Of a DNA stretch of 64,000 nt, positions 25,387-35,224 are shown in pieces. Every line of letters starts with the position of its first letter. Positions within the stretch are counted from its first letter, which is position 1. The notes beneath the pieces are model-generated. The model searched no databases and was not told where the DNA came from. It was given only the letters and a program-made list of their open reading frames with translations. The DNA comes from JAXLVB01 sp046329195. Its GTDB lineage: Bacteria > Bacteroidota > Bacteroidia > Cytophagales > Spirosomataceae. The position numbers were made by a program, and so were the translations under genes. The DNA is taken from NCBI GenBank assembly GCA_046329195.1, contig JAXLVB010000003.1, positions 496,001 through 560,000 of the forward strand, given 5' to 3'.

Positions 25387-26127
25387 ATGTACAACGGCAA
25401 AAAAGTAATTGTAGTAATGCCCGCCTATCGGGCAGCCCTGACGCTTGAGCGTACCTATCGAGAAATCCCTTTTGATTTGGTAGATGATGTAGTAGTGGTA
25501 GATGACCACAGCCCAGACAACACCGTAGAGGTTGCCAAGGCGCTGGGAATCAAGCACGTAATCCGCCATGACATCAATAAAGGATACGGCGGAAACCAAA
25601 AAACGTGCTACACCAAGGCATTGGAGCTGGGCGGTGACATTGTCATCATGCTCCATCCTGACTATCAATACACGCCGTTGTTGCTAACGGCTATGATTTC
25701 TATCATTGGTAACGACTTATACCCCGTGGTGTTTGGCTCTCGGATTTTGGGCAAGGGTGCGCTCAAAGGTGGAATGCCGATGTACAAATACATTGCCAAC
25801 CGTTTTCTGACTTTTACCCAAAACTTTTTGATGTGGCAAAAACTGTCAGAATACCACACAGGCTATCGGGCGTTTTCGGGCGAGGTGTTGCGTACTGTTC
25901 CATTCAAAAAATGTGACGATGACTTCGTGTTTGACAACGAAATGATTGCCCAAATCTTCTGGAAAGGTTTCGAAATCGGCGAGGTAACCTGCCCGACTAA
26001 ATATTTTGACGAGGCATCGTCTATCAATTTCAAGCGCAGTATGAAATACGGCTTGGGCGTATTGAGAGTATCGTTGCGCTATTGCTTTGCCAAGTTGGGC
26101 TTGTTCAAATGGGAGTTGTTAGACTAA
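25387..26127 (+). CDS. Family 2 glycosyltransferase, polyprenol-phosphate mannosyltransferase-like
   Basis: A 246-residue GT-A fold enzyme. It starts KVIVVMPAYRAALTLERTY, has VVVVDDHSPDNT (nucleotide binding), NKGYGGNQKTCY, the metal-binding region MLHPDYQY, and ends with EYHTGYRAFS and DFVFDNEMIAQ. These match the DPM1/polyprenyl-phosphate hexose synthase branch of GT2. There are no C-terminal membrane segments. It is a single gene, divergent from terC and followed by a strong terminator. The sugar donor is not determined. Confidence 0.87.
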   Translation: MYNGKKVIVVMPAYRAALTLERTYREIPFDLVDDVVVVDDHSPDNTVEVAKALGIKHVIRHDINKGYGGNQKTCYTKALELGGDIVIMLHPDYQYTPLLLTAMISIIGNDLYPVVFGSRILGKGALKGGMPMYKYIANRFLTFTQNFLMWQKLSEYHTGYRAFSGEVLRTVPFKKCDDDFVFDNEMIAQIFWKGFEIGEVTCPTKYFDEASSINFKRSMKYGLGVLRVSLRYCFAKLGLFKWELLD

Positions 26128-26147
26128 GTCAACCTTCTAATCATTAT

Positions 26148-26190
26148 AAAAAAGGGATAGGTTTGTCTGCGACAAACCTATCCCTTTTTT
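26148..26190 (+). terminator. Bidirectional terminator
   Basis: Perfect 20-bp stem AAAAAAGGGATAGGTTTGTC with a 3-base loop between convergent genes. Confidence 0.95.
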
Positions 26191-26200
26191 ATATCCTGAA

Positions 26201-27127
26201 TTATCTAAACCCACTTTTTGTCGGTCGAGCTTTTTTGGCATCAATCACCGTTTGCAATGTACTCACCGCCGAAACCCCAAAGAAACCGAGTGCTTTTTTA
26301 CCAGTCGGATTGGTATTGATCACATTGGTAGGGATGTTGGATGGAGCCGTGGCAAATAACCCTTGGTTGGTTGACTCTTGTTGTACCTGAAACAGAAAAT
26401 AAAATGCCTCCAACGAAATCGAATAAAGTTCTACTTTCAAAGTGTCTTTTTCAGCATACAAATCGAGGGTATTGCGTGAGGTAATAGCCTGTCGAATAGG
26501 CAAGATAAACATAAACCCATCTGAAGCACTCCCTACCGAAAAAGCCCCATCGTAAGCTATCGTAATTTCGTCTGCTTTGTTATAGAGTTTTCCATTTTTG
26601 TAATGCTTTATCCAATAGCAATCCCCCGGACCAACAGGATCATTGGCATAAAATTCAGCTAAATAGCCACTTTTGGGAGCATCATCAGGTACAGCTGTTC
26701 GCTCTTTGTATTCGTAAGCAATTGAGTCAATAGGTGGTACTCGCTTCATAGCCGATTGGGCTTCGTAGGTATCACCGCCGTACTGGATGTTGAGCTTGTA
26801 GGTTTCGCCTACCTTGGCAAACGACTTTCCATTAGTTGCAGACCACACATAGTTACCATCGTTTTTGAGGTCTTTGAACTCATACACCGCACTGCCACTG
26901 CTTACAGTCACTTTGGCACCCAGAGCTGGCTTAACTGCGGAATTATCAAAATAGCCAGCCGACAAACTGAGCTTAATACGCTGAGTGGCGCCTTGGTCGG
27001 TAATCCAACCATCTACCACCAACTGCGTAGGCCCTGCTTCGGTTTTTAAATCAATCACATCTTGGCAACTACTCAATGCCAAAATGCTTGCGCTAAGGGC
27101 TAATAAAGAATATATAAGGCGTTTCAT
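26201..27127 (-). CDS. DUF4249 outer-membrane lipoprotein
   Basis: A 308-residue lipoprotein (lipobox LSSC, Cys21) with the DUF4249 layout: LVVDGWITDQGATQRIKLSLSA near residue 38, VTVSSG, a central TYKLNIQYGG and PIDSIAYEYKE. It ends with NVINTNPTGKKALGFFGVSAV. DUF4249 proteins are usually encoded right after a TonB receptor, as here (6-base gap), and are thought to assist the receptor at the cell surface. The substrate is unknown. Confidence 0.88.
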   Translation of the reverse strand: MKRLIYSLLALSASILALSSCQDVIDLKTEAGPTQLVVDGWITDQGATQRIKLSLSAGYFDNSAVKPALGAKVTVSSGSAVYEFKDLKNDGNYVWSATNGKSFAKVGETYKLNIQYGGDTYEAQSAMKRVPPIDSIAYEYKERTAVPDDAPKSGYLAEFYANDPVGPGDCYWIKHYKNGKLYNKADEITIAYDGAFSVGSASDGFMFILPIRQAITSRNTLDLYAEKDTLKVELYSISLEAFYFLFQVQQESTNQGLFATAPSNIPTNVINTNPTGKKALGFFGVSAVSTLQTVIDAKKARPTKSGFR

Positions 27128-27133
27128 GGCTTT

Positions 27134-29503
27134 TCAGAATTTGAAATTATAGGTAATTGATGGAATAAACGAACCAAATACTGAATAGCGAACAGCCTCT
27201 GTCTTGAGAGGGTCCGTTTCGTTTTGGCGCACAAACACCGAGAAAGGATTCCGTCGGTTGTAAGCGTTATAGACCGAAAACACCCATTCGGTTTCTCCTT
27301 TTTTGAAGAGTTTTTTCTTGTTCTTTTTGGTAGCTGCTAAGTCGAGTCGGTGGTAGTTAGGAATACGGAAGGCATTGCGGCTATCGTTGTAGTTTTGAGG
27401 CAAGGCAAAGCCGTTCCACTCAAAGCGGTTGGTTGGATAAGTACTTGGCGTACCACTGCTAAACGCAAAATTGGCCGAAAAGGACCACGTTTTGTTTAGC
27501 TCGTACATGGCCACAACCGTGACATTGTGAGTTTTGTCAAAACGGGTCGGAAACCAGTCGTTGTTGTTAATCCCCTGTACTTTGCGCTCGGTACGAGCCA
27601 GTGTATAACTAACCCAACCCGTGAGGCTACCTTTATTTTTCTTGACATAAAACTCGGCTCCATACGCACGGCCATCGCCAAAGAGCAGGTCGCCTTCTAA
27701 GTACTTGTTAAGCAACAAATCCGAGTTGCGCACGTAGTCAATTTGGTTTTGCATTTGTTTGTAATAACCCTCCACGGAAGCTTCCCAAGCATTGTCGTCG
27801 AAGTTACGGAAATATCCCAACGCTACTTGGTCGGCAATCTCAGGCTTAATAATTTTGCTACTGAGCGTCCAGACATCAAGTGGCGAACTAGCAGCCGTGT
27901 TCGACAGTAAGTGCAAATATTGTGTAGTGCGGTTGTAGCTGAGTTTGATAGAACTATTGGCTCCTGTTTCTAGTTTGGCCGAAAACCGTGGCTCTAAGTT
28001 AGAGTAAGTTGTTACTACCTCACCGCTCTTGTAGGTAGTACCAGGCAAAATAGGCACTTGCCGCTCTCCTACTTGTATTGACTGAAAATCATACACTTGC
28101 CCAGGCCCAAGGCTACGATAAATCGAATACCGAAGTCCATATTGCAGCGATAGGCTATTGGATACTTTTTGGTCGTTGCCTATATAAAAAGCTGTTTCGT
28201 CGCCGTAGCGAGAATCCAAGCTAATGTCTCGCTTTTCGCCACCCGAAATGGCCGTGGCCGACCCTGGTTTTGACTGATAGTTGATGTACTGCCCCCCAAA
28301 CGTAATCATGTTACTGGGTGTAAGGTACCACGTAAAATCAGGCTTTATGCTGGTGCTGATAATGTTGGAGTTCCAACGAAACGCATCCTTATCGTTTTTT
28401 TCCTTCAAATCCGACTGCAAGGCGTAGTCGTAATTACTATAGTAGGTCGTAACGTTCAGGAAGAGTTTGTCATTGAACACATGGTTCCAGCGGGCCGTGG
28501 CGGTGCTATTGCCCCAGTTGAAGCCAAAGTCAGCCCCAAATACATCTCGCCCAAAATACCCTGACAGAAAGAGGGTGTTCCGGTTGTTGAATTTGTAATT
28601 GGCTTTGGCGGTGAGGTCATAAAAGTAAAACTGGGCTCCCTTCAAATCGCCCGACAGGAAAGGCTTGGCTAACACATCAGCATACGAACGCCGCCCAGCA
28701 ATGATAAACGAGCCTTTCCCTCCAAACAAAGGACGCTCGTAAGTGATTCGGCTGAAAATAGCCCCAATCCCACCGTTGATTTCGGTTTTCTTGGAGTTTC
28801 CTTCCTTCATCCGAACGTCTAAGATAGACGAAATCCGCCCACCGTATTGTGCTGGAATCCCTCCTTTGATGAGCTTCACGTCTTTAACGGCATCGGGATT
28901 AAACACTGAGAAAAATCCAAATAAATGGGACGAATTATAGACGGGTGCTTCGTCCATCAGAATCAGGTTTTGGCTCACATCACCACCTCGTACATTGAAA
29001 CCCGAAGCCCCCTCTCCTACGGTAGAAACCCCCGGCAGTAGCTGAATACTTCGAATTAAATCTACTTCGCCTAGCAGGGCGGGCATCTGGCGGATGGTCT
29101 TCATTTCGACCTTATTGACCGACATTTCGATAGACTTCACGTTTTCGTCTTCTCGCTTGGCCGATACCTTTACTTCTTCGAGTACTTTTTGAGCCTCGCT
29201 CATCTCGATATTCAGCGGCTGCGATTGGCTCACCTCAAGAGTTTTTACGATTTTGTCATAGCCTACATAGCTGAATACAAACGTATAAGTGCCTTTTGAT
29301 AATGTAAGCGAATAGAACCCGTAGGCGTTGGTAGCAGCTCCAGAACCTAACTCTCGTACATATACGGATACGCCGATGAGGCCTTCGCCGTTGCGACTAT
29401 CTTTGACATACCCACTCACCGTGAATTTGTCGGGCGCTTGTGCATGTGCCTGTGCATACCATACGAAGCACAGAGCGCACAAGATTCGGTAAAATCTATT
29501 CAT
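27134..29503 (-). CDS. TonB-dependent receptor, CarboxypepD_reg type
   Basis: A 789-residue outer-membrane receptor without an STN domain. It has a signal peptide (ending AHAQ), a carboxypeptidase-like domain (about 27-110, GLIGVSVYVRELGSGAATNAYG), a plug (LLPGVSTVGEGASGFNVRGG, about 155-174) and a beta-barrel ending SITYNFKF. With the DUF4249 partner it forms a two-gene transport unit. The absence of an STN domain and of a sigma/anti-sigma pair suggests regulation different from the receptor at 5815. Confidence 0.92.
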   Translation of the reverse strand: MNRFYRILCALCFVWYAQAHAQAPDKFTVSGYVKDSRNGEGLIGVSVYVRELGSGAATNAYGFYSLTLSKGTYTFVFSYVGYDKIVKTLEVSQSQPLNIEMSEAQKVLEEVKVSAKREDENVKSIEMSVNKVEMKTIRQMPALLGEVDLIRSIQLLPGVSTVGEGASGFNVRGGDVSQNLILMDEAPVYNSSHLFGFFSVFNPDAVKDVKLIKGGIPAQYGGRISSILDVRMKEGNSKKTEINGGIGAIFSRITYERPLFGGKGSFIIAGRRSYADVLAKPFLSGDLKGAQFYFYDLTAKANYKFNNRNTLFLSGYFGRDVFGADFGFNWGNSTATARWNHVFNDKLFLNVTTYYSNYDYALQSDLKEKNDKDAFRWNSNIISTSIKPDFTWYLTPSNMITFGGQYINYQSKPGSATAISGGEKRDISLDSRYGDETAFYIGNDQKVSNSLSLQYGLRYSIYRSLGPGQVYDFQSIQVGERQVPILPGTTYKSGEVVTTYSNLEPRFSAKLETGANSSIKLSYNRTTQYLHLLSNTAASSPLDVWTLSSKIIKPEIADQVALGYFRNFDDNAWEASVEGYYKQMQNQIDYVRNSDLLLNKYLEGDLLFGDGRAYGAEFYVKKNKGSLTGWVSYTLARTERKVQGINNNDWFPTRFDKTHNVTVVAMYELNKTWSFSANFAFSSGTPSTYPTNRFEWNGFALPQNYNDSRNAFRIPNYHRLDLAATKKNKKKLFKKGETEWVFSVYNAYNRRNPFSVFVRQNETDPLKTEAVRYSVFGSFIPSITYNFKF

Positions 29504-29966
29504 TAGCTGAAGTAGTATAATAGTATCTGAATATAACTCTGATTCGATACTTGATGTTTAAAATAAGCTATTTATTTGACGCAAAACTACGGCAGCATAT
29601 TGTAGCAGGCGGGTCGGTTTATGACAATCGGGCTAATACATGGATAGCTGGCAAGCGATGCTGCACCTGAGACAACCATGACAAGGATTCCCCCTAAGCA
29701 ACATCAAAATAGTACAAAAAGGAACAACCAACTACATAGGGCTTGCTTAAAGCAAGATTTAGAAATTACTATATCTTTTGAATTTACATAGCTTTTTTAC
29801 CATTGAAAGAACCCAAGATTGAAATATTAGAAGATATTCTTTAATTTTGGATTATGCGACAGGCATCTGATAGTTCTAAAAACCAGTTGTAACATCTGAA
29901 GTTTGTGAATAATATCAGATTTCGATTTTTTTACAACAGAGCAATAAAAATCCAAACTCTAAATTT
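29504..29966. other. Intergenic region between divergent receptor and HNH genes
   Basis: 463 bases. Apart from the possible receptor -7 box I see no hairpins, repeats or short genes. The half nearer the HNH gene is strongly AT-rich, like that gene. Confidence 0.5.
29582..29589 (-). promoter_or_regulatory. Candidate -7 box of the receptor/DUF4249 operon
   Basis: TAGTTTTG (TAnnTTTG) 78 bases upstream of the receptor start. No clear -33 TTTG was found. Confidence 0.3.
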
Positions 29967-32162
29967 ATGAATATTATTGCATACAAATGTTTAAATAGTT
30001 TTCATCGACGATTTGTTGACACAGATAGTAATCCTGAATTAAATAAACTAAGTGCATTCAAAAATTTGATACAAGGTGATGATTCAGGAGAAAATCTATT
30101 TTCCAAAATCATTGATACAGATGAATATTGGGAGAATATGTTAGATACAAGGGGTTTTGGACGTGGTGTAAAATATGATAAGGCACAAGCTTACAGAAAA
30201 GGCTTAAAAACTACATGGGATACTATCATTAAAACATTCAATTCTAAAAACGAAATTGAAATATCTAAGCTTATGGGATCGTTGCTTTGGGATATGAAAG
30301 AAAATGAATTTTGCCATTCTTATCTTGGAGTAATCGAAAAAGCAATAAAACTGAATAAGCTATGGAAAAATCCCCTCGCCAGTGAAATATTCTGTTCATA
30401 TTATAATTTTGTAAAAGGTAATTCCAAGACTCAAGAAGAAATAGCGGAAGAACATAATCTTGCTAAAGAAAGAATTAGACAGTTAAAAGAACAATACCTC
30501 CAAGATTTTGATAAAGATTTTTGGTTTTTAAAAGACGATTTGTTTAAAGATAAGCTGAAAAAATTATTCAATCTTAATAAACTTAATATTGAACAGTTAA
30601 AAGAACAAACAGAGGAGGCAAATAAAGTTGAGAATGTACAGTTTACACAAGAATTTTATACTTATATTCTATCAGTATGTTTTGATCTGATATTAGTTGG
30701 AAATATTAATGATATTAAAAATAAAATCAAAAAATCATCAAGAGGTAATATTTGGAGCAACTTATACCTTCAGACACAAGACGAAAATAAACGCTGTAAT
30801 CTTAAACTTCTAATAGATGATCTTGCAATCGAAATGTATGATAATAATTATCGTTTTGAAAAAGACAAGGTAATTTTTTTAACCCGATACGTTACTACAC
30901 CACTCTCCCCATATGAAATAGAACGATATACTGCTATTATATCATTAGAACTTGAGTGTGAAACAGAAGTATATTCGGATAGAGTAGTAATAAAACGAAA
31001 TTCAATAATAACTCAGCCAGAAATGGTTGAAATTGCGATGAAAGAGCTAGGCGGTTTTGCATATACCGATGATATTCTAAAGAAACTAATAGAAATTTAT
31101 CCAGAAAAAGACTGGACCATGCCTATGCTAAGAGCCTCTTTTCGAGGTGATAATTTTTATTCGGTAGGAAAAAGTGGACTTTTTGGTCTAGTAAATGTAA
31201 AAGATATTAGAGCTGAAATGGGAAATGGAACATTAAATGACATTATAAGTAAATATATGTCACAAAATGACTCTCCCATACATATTTATGCACTTCTCGA
31301 ACATATTAATAATTTGTTTCCTCGTCCTAAAACTCTTAGATCCGTAAACACCATTTTAGAACAAAACAGCAGAGCGTATTTTAAAAAATTTGATGGTGGA
31401 TTTTATGGCCTTAAAAATAAGTCTTATAAGAATACTGTATTTCAAAGTGTTGTCGGTGGACATGGATTATCCATGAAAAAAATTATTGAAGACTCCAGTG
31501 GTATTAAATTCGAAGATGTTTTTAGGAAATTTAATTTACAGTATGGATTATTAGAAATTCAAGTTAGGTATCTACTGAATTTAATGATTGAATCTAAAAA
31601 GATTAGTTTGATAGATGGGCTATATCATAGTTTTATTCCAGAAATTACGAAAACAGATAAAAATGATAATCTTGAATCATCAGTTGATGAAATTACAGTA
31701 GAATTAAACCCAGAAGAACTTAGTATTGAGGAATTAGATCAACCAGATGTACCAAATTTAATAGGAAATTTTGAAGCACAAATTAAGATAAGAAGAGGTC
31801 AACCGAAGTTTCGTCAACAATTACTCAAACTTTATAATGAAACTTGCATTATTACAGGTTGTAAGATTAAGGAATTACTAGAAGCTGCACATATATTACC
31901 TTATTCTATGAGAAGCGATTATAAACTTTCAAATGGACTATTACTTAGAGCCGATATTCATACTCTGTTTGATCTAGGGATGATTGCTATTGACCCAGAA
32001 AATATGTGTTTAAAACTTAGTGATATTTTAATGGAATCAAATGATTACAAACATCTAAATAATATTGATATTGGTTCTAAACTCATAGCACTGCGCCCTA
32101 ATTATAAGATCAGCGAAGAAGGATTGCGATGGAGATGGCGTAATTTTATAGAATCTGAATAA
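29967..32162 (+). CDS. HNH endonuclease with sigma-region-4-like HTH, orphan
   Basis: A 731-residue protein. Residues about 151-180 (TQEEIAEEHNLAKERIRQLKEQ) look like the DNA-binding HTH of sigma-70 region 4. The middle (about 345-480) has two segments resembling HARE-type winged helices, each ending in F-Y-x(2)-V/L-K/G-x-G-x-[FY]-GL (DNFYSVGKSGLFGL; AYFKKFDGGFYGL). The C-terminus (about 615-680) is an HNH_2 nuclease with CIITGC, EAAHILPYS and NGLLLRADIHTLFD. No signal peptide, so it acts inside the cell. It is far more AT-rich than its neighbours and stands alone, which suggests acquisition by transfer. A defence or DNA-modification-dependent nuclease is likely but inferred. Confidence 0.8.
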   Translation: MNIIAYKCLNSFHRRFVDTDSNPELNKLSAFKNLIQGDDSGENLFSKIIDTDEYWENMLDTRGFGRGVKYDKAQAYRKGLKTTWDTIIKTFNSKNEIEISKLMGSLLWDMKENEFCHSYLGVIEKAIKLNKLWKNPLASEIFCSYYNFVKGNSKTQEEIAEEHNLAKERIRQLKEQYLQDFDKDFWFLKDDLFKDKLKKLFNLNKLNIEQLKEQTEEANKVENVQFTQEFYTYILSVCFDLILVGNINDIKNKIKKSSRGNIWSNLYLQTQDENKRCNLKLLIDDLAIEMYDNNYRFEKDKVIFLTRYVTTPLSPYEIERYTAIISLELECETEVYSDRVVIKRNSIITQPEMVEIAMKELGGFAYTDDILKKLIEIYPEKDWTMPMLRASFRGDNFYSVGKSGLFGLVNVKDIRAEMGNGTLNDIISKYMSQNDSPIHIYALLEHINNLFPRPKTLRSVNTILEQNSRAYFKKFDGGFYGLKNKSYKNTVFQSVVGGHGLSMKKIIEDSSGIKFEDVFRKFNLQYGLLEIQVRYLLNLMIESKKISLIDGLYHSFIPEITKTDKNDNLESSVDEITVELNPEELSIEELDQPDVPNLIGNFEAQIKIRRGQPKFRQQLLKLYNETCIITGCKIKELLEAAHILPYSMRSDYKLSNGLLLRADIHTLFDLGMIAIDPENMCLKLSDILMESNDYKHLNNIDIGSKLIALRPNYKISEEGLRWRWRNFIESE

Positions 32163-32481
32163 GACCAACTAATAATAACTATAACTTGTATTAGCTGTAT
32201 TATCCTTACTGACTAGTAGAGTGTTTCTAATCCCCATCTGTTACCAACGAGACAAAAACAACTGATTTTCGGCTATACATTGGCAGCAGCTGGACAACTT
32301 AAGTGGCTGCAACAAACTGAGATTAAGACAAAGTAATGATGGATTTTTGTGAAGAAAGTAAGCTCCGTTCGCAGAATATATACCAACATCTGAAAAGTAG
32401 TTGTCGTGAACTAATCTCTATTCGCAACCCCTCTTACTCCTAACAGCAATCAATCACTAACTTTGGCTCATCCCTTATGAC
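32163..32481. other. Intergenic region between HNH and glycosidase genes
   Basis: 319 bases of mixed composition. No terminator, repeat or RNA gene was recognised; it should contain the promoter of the glycosidase gene. Confidence 0.4.
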
Positions 32482-35130
32482 ATGCTACACATGAAATTGA
32501 ACAACCTTTACCTGCTTGGGCTGGCGCTATCGGTAGCAACAATGGCATTTGCACAAGTTCCATCAGTTTCCCAAAAATCAAACTACATAGACCCCGCTCA
32601 AGTGTTTAACCACCCTCTCGAACAGGCCAAACCCGGGGTTTTATGGATGTGGATGGGTTCTAACCTAAGTAAACAAGGCATTACCAACGACCTCGAAGCT
32701 TTAAAAAAGGCTGGTTTTAATCGGACTACGATGTTTAGCCTTGCCGATGTGACTACTCCTTGGGCGGGCGAAATCAAAAATAGTCCAACCCCCGGTATCC
32801 TCTCTTGGACCAAGCCTTGGTGGGACTTGGTTCGGCATGCTACTAAAGAAGCCAAACGATTGGGTATTGATTTTGGCATGTTTAACGGACCTGGTTACGA
32901 ATCGAGTGGTGGCAAATGGATTACCCCCGAACTGTCTATGCAAGAAGTGTGCTGGTCAGCTACAGAAGTGGAAGGGAATCAAGAACAGGTTGTTACGCTC
33001 AAACGCCCAACAGTAAACCCACGAGCCAATATGCTGTGGCCTGTTTTCAACCCGACAACTAACTTGGTCGAAAAGCCCGTGATGGAGGAACGCAAAACCT
33101 ATTACAAAGACATTGTGGTACTAGCCGCACCAAGCAGTGGTATTATAAACAAAGACAATATCATTAACCTTACTGCCCAAATGCAAGCCAATGGGGTGCT
33201 TCAATGGAACGCCCCTGCCGGAAAATGGACCATTTATCGAATAGGCCATACCACTATGGGCGCATTTATACAGCCAGCTCAGTGGGAAGTAGCTGGTTTA
33301 GAATGTGATAAAATGAGTCAAGAAGCCGTTGATTTCCATATTGACTATGTGATTAGTGAAATCAAGAAACAGCTTGGTCACTATGTAGGAAATGGGTTTT
33401 CGCACGTACATTTCGATAGCTATGAGGCTGGCTACCCCACATGGACGCCCAAGATGCGTGAAGAGTTTCAACGTCGAAAAGGGTACGATTTGACACCCTA
33501 CCTGATTACCTTTGCAGGTAGAAACGTTGGTGGAAAGGAGGATTCTCTGCGATTCAGAAAGGACTTCGACGCCACCATAAAAGATTTGTACCGTGATGTT
33601 TATTTCACAACGCTCTCTAAAAAACTAAAGGAAGCCAATCTGACTTTTTTGTGTGAACCCTATGGTGGCCCTTGGCGACAAGACGACATCATGCCGCTGA
33701 TTCACAACGTCATGACGGAGTTTTGGACCAATAAAGGGCGATTTACCCCGTACGAACTACATGCTACCGTAGCCGCTTTACGAAAATCAGGGCAAAACAT
33801 CGTTGAGGCTGAGGCATTTACGGGCAAGCCAGAAGACAGTCAATGGACCGAAACCCCCTCGTGGCTCAAACCCATCGGTGACGCAGCTTTTTGTGCAGGA
33901 GTCAATCGCTTAGTCTTGCATCGGTTTGTACAACAACCTTGGGATAAAAAGTACCTGCCCGGTGCAACAATGGGCCAGTGGGGTACACATTTTGACCGAA
34001 CACAAACTTGGTGGAACGACTTCCGTGCTATGATCACCTATTGGCAACGCTGCCAAGCCTTATTGCAATGGGGAACAATAGCAGAAGCCCATGAAAACGA
34101 TTTTAAAGCAACTGTTACTCAGGGAAAACTAACTGTTCAGGCGATTCATCGAACCCACGCAAAGACAGACGTATATTTTGTGGCAAATCTATCGCACGAA
34201 GCAGGCTCCGCCACGTGTACGTTTGGGGTAACAGGGATGCAACCCGAACGCTGGGATCCTGTGACTGGCACCATGCAACCACTCCCTGAATTTACCGAAT
34301 CAAACGGGCAAACGTCTATCCCGCTAGCATTTGAAAAAGCACAGAGTTTTTTTATCGTTTTCAGAAATAAAAGCACCAACACATCAAGCAACAAGGGCTC
34401 CAATATCCTGTCTTTAAAAGAAGTAATGGTTATCCCTAAACCTTGGCTGGTACAGTTTGATTCGCTATGGGGAGGCCCGGCTCGTCCTGTTACATTTACC
34501 TCGCTTGATGACTGGATCAATCGGCCTGAGTCAGGTATAAAGTATTACAGTGGCACGGCTAACTACAGCGTTTTGTTCGACTTACCACTTGCTAACTCCC
34601 TCACCACCAAGACTGTGTTTTTAGATTTGGGTGTAGTACACCACATTGCTCATGTCTATTTGAATAACAAAGACCTTGGTGTAGTATGGACGGCTCCGTG
34701 GCATGTACAAATACCGCCAGGGTTGTTGAAAAAACAAGGCAACCAATTGGCGATTCGGGTGACAAACGTGTGGGCGAATCGCCTCATTGGCGACGAACAA
34801 GAGCCTGACGATTGTGAATGGTTGCCGGGCCACCAAGGAGGTAGATTTCTGAAAGCCTTTCCAGAATGGTTTGTAAAAAATCAACCCCGCCCCTCTAAGG
34901 GAAGATTTTGTTTTACCACATGGAATTACTTTACCAAAACGTCGCCGTTGGTTAGTTCGGGCCTAATAGGCCCATCGTCCAGAAGGATTAAAGGATTGAA
35001 CACGTTGCATCATTGTCGTCTATTATTGACAAAACTGCTCTCGAAGCGAGTAGGGATTTGTACCCCAAAGAGAACATTACCGCACTTCAAACACTCGTTT
35101 ACTTGGCTCAACTTTTTGCCGATTGGCTAA
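32482..35130 (+). CDS. GH106-type glycoside hydrolase (alpha-L-rhamnosidase-like), C-terminus frameshifted
   Basis: An 882-residue exported enzyme; the signal peptide MKLNNLYLLGLALSVATMAFAQ starts at the alternative ATG 32491. The sequence follows GH106 proteins: PGVLWMWMGSNLSKQGITND near the N-terminus, MFNGPGYESSGGKWI, HVHFDSYEAG, FLCEPYGGPWRQDD and VEAEAFTG, then a C-terminal sugar-binding-like beta domain (TKTVFLDLGVVHHIAHVYLN). Family proteins end soon after WNYFTKTSPLVSSGLIGP. Here, at 34971, the frame runs on for 52 unrelated residues. Inserting one C in the CCC at 34971-34973 would restore PIVQKD and a stop at 34989-34991. No SusCD pair is adjacent. Confidence 0.82.
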   Translation: MLHMKLNNLYLLGLALSVATMAFAQVPSVSQKSNYIDPAQVFNHPLEQAKPGVLWMWMGSNLSKQGITNDLEALKKAGFNRTTMFSLADVTTPWAGEIKNSPTPGILSWTKPWWDLVRHATKEAKRLGIDFGMFNGPGYESSGGKWITPELSMQEVCWSATEVEGNQEQVVTLKRPTVNPRANMLWPVFNPTTNLVEKPVMEERKTYYKDIVVLAAPSSGIINKDNIINLTAQMQANGVLQWNAPAGKWTIYRIGHTTMGAFIQPAQWEVAGLECDKMSQEAVDFHIDYVISEIKKQLGHYVGNGFSHVHFDSYEAGYPTWTPKMREEFQRRKGYDLTPYLITFAGRNVGGKEDSLRFRKDFDATIKDLYRDVYFTTLSKKLKEANLTFLCEPYGGPWRQDDIMPLIHNVMTEFWTNKGRFTPYELHATVAALRKSGQNIVEAEAFTGKPEDSQWTETPSWLKPIGDAAFCAGVNRLVLHRFVQQPWDKKYLPGATMGQWGTHFDRTQTWWNDFRAMITYWQRCQALLQWGTIAEAHENDFKATVTQGKLTVQAIHRTHAKTDVYFVANLSHEAGSATCTFGVTGMQPERWDPVTGTMQPLPEFTESNGQTSIPLAFEKAQSFFIVFRNKSTNTSSNKGSNILSLKEVMVIPKPWLVQFDSLWGGPARPVTFTSLDDWINRPESGIKYYSGTANYSVLFDLPLANSLTTKTVFLDLGVVHHIAHVYLNNKDLGVVWTAPWHVQIPPGLLKKQGNQLAIRVTNVWANRLIGDEQEPDDCEWLPGHQGGRFLKAFPEWFVKNQPRPSKGRFCFTTWNYFTKTSPLVSSGLIGPSSRRIKGLNTLHHCRLLLTKLLSKRVGICTPKRTLPHFKHSFTWLNFLPIG

Positions 35131-35165
35131 AGACTGCAAGCAACCAACACAAACTTAACTTTTAA
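34992..35165 (+). pseudogene. Possible gene remnant after the glycosidase
   Basis: In the frame that would end the glycosidase at 34991, 57 codons stay open to TAA at 35163 and give a helical, protein-like sequence (LYPKENITALQTLVYLAQLF). There is no start codon. It may be the tail of a lost gene; I do not recognise it. Confidence 0.3.
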
Positions 35166-35170
35166 TAACC

Positions 35171-35207
35171 AAAAATCCCCATCCTCTTCGTACTGATGGG
35201 GATTTTT
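35171..35207. terminator. Bidirectional terminator
   Basis: Perfect 13-bp stem AAAAATCCCCATC with an 11-base loop between convergent glycosidase and sulfide:quinone oxidoreductase genes. Confidence 0.92.
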
Positions 35208-35224
35208 ACAGGTACCTCCCTGCA

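Noticed and set aside
29504..29966. CRISPR or retron-like RNA beside the HNH gene
   Set aside because: No direct repeats with regular spacing, no reverse transcriptase and no strong inverted repeats are present.
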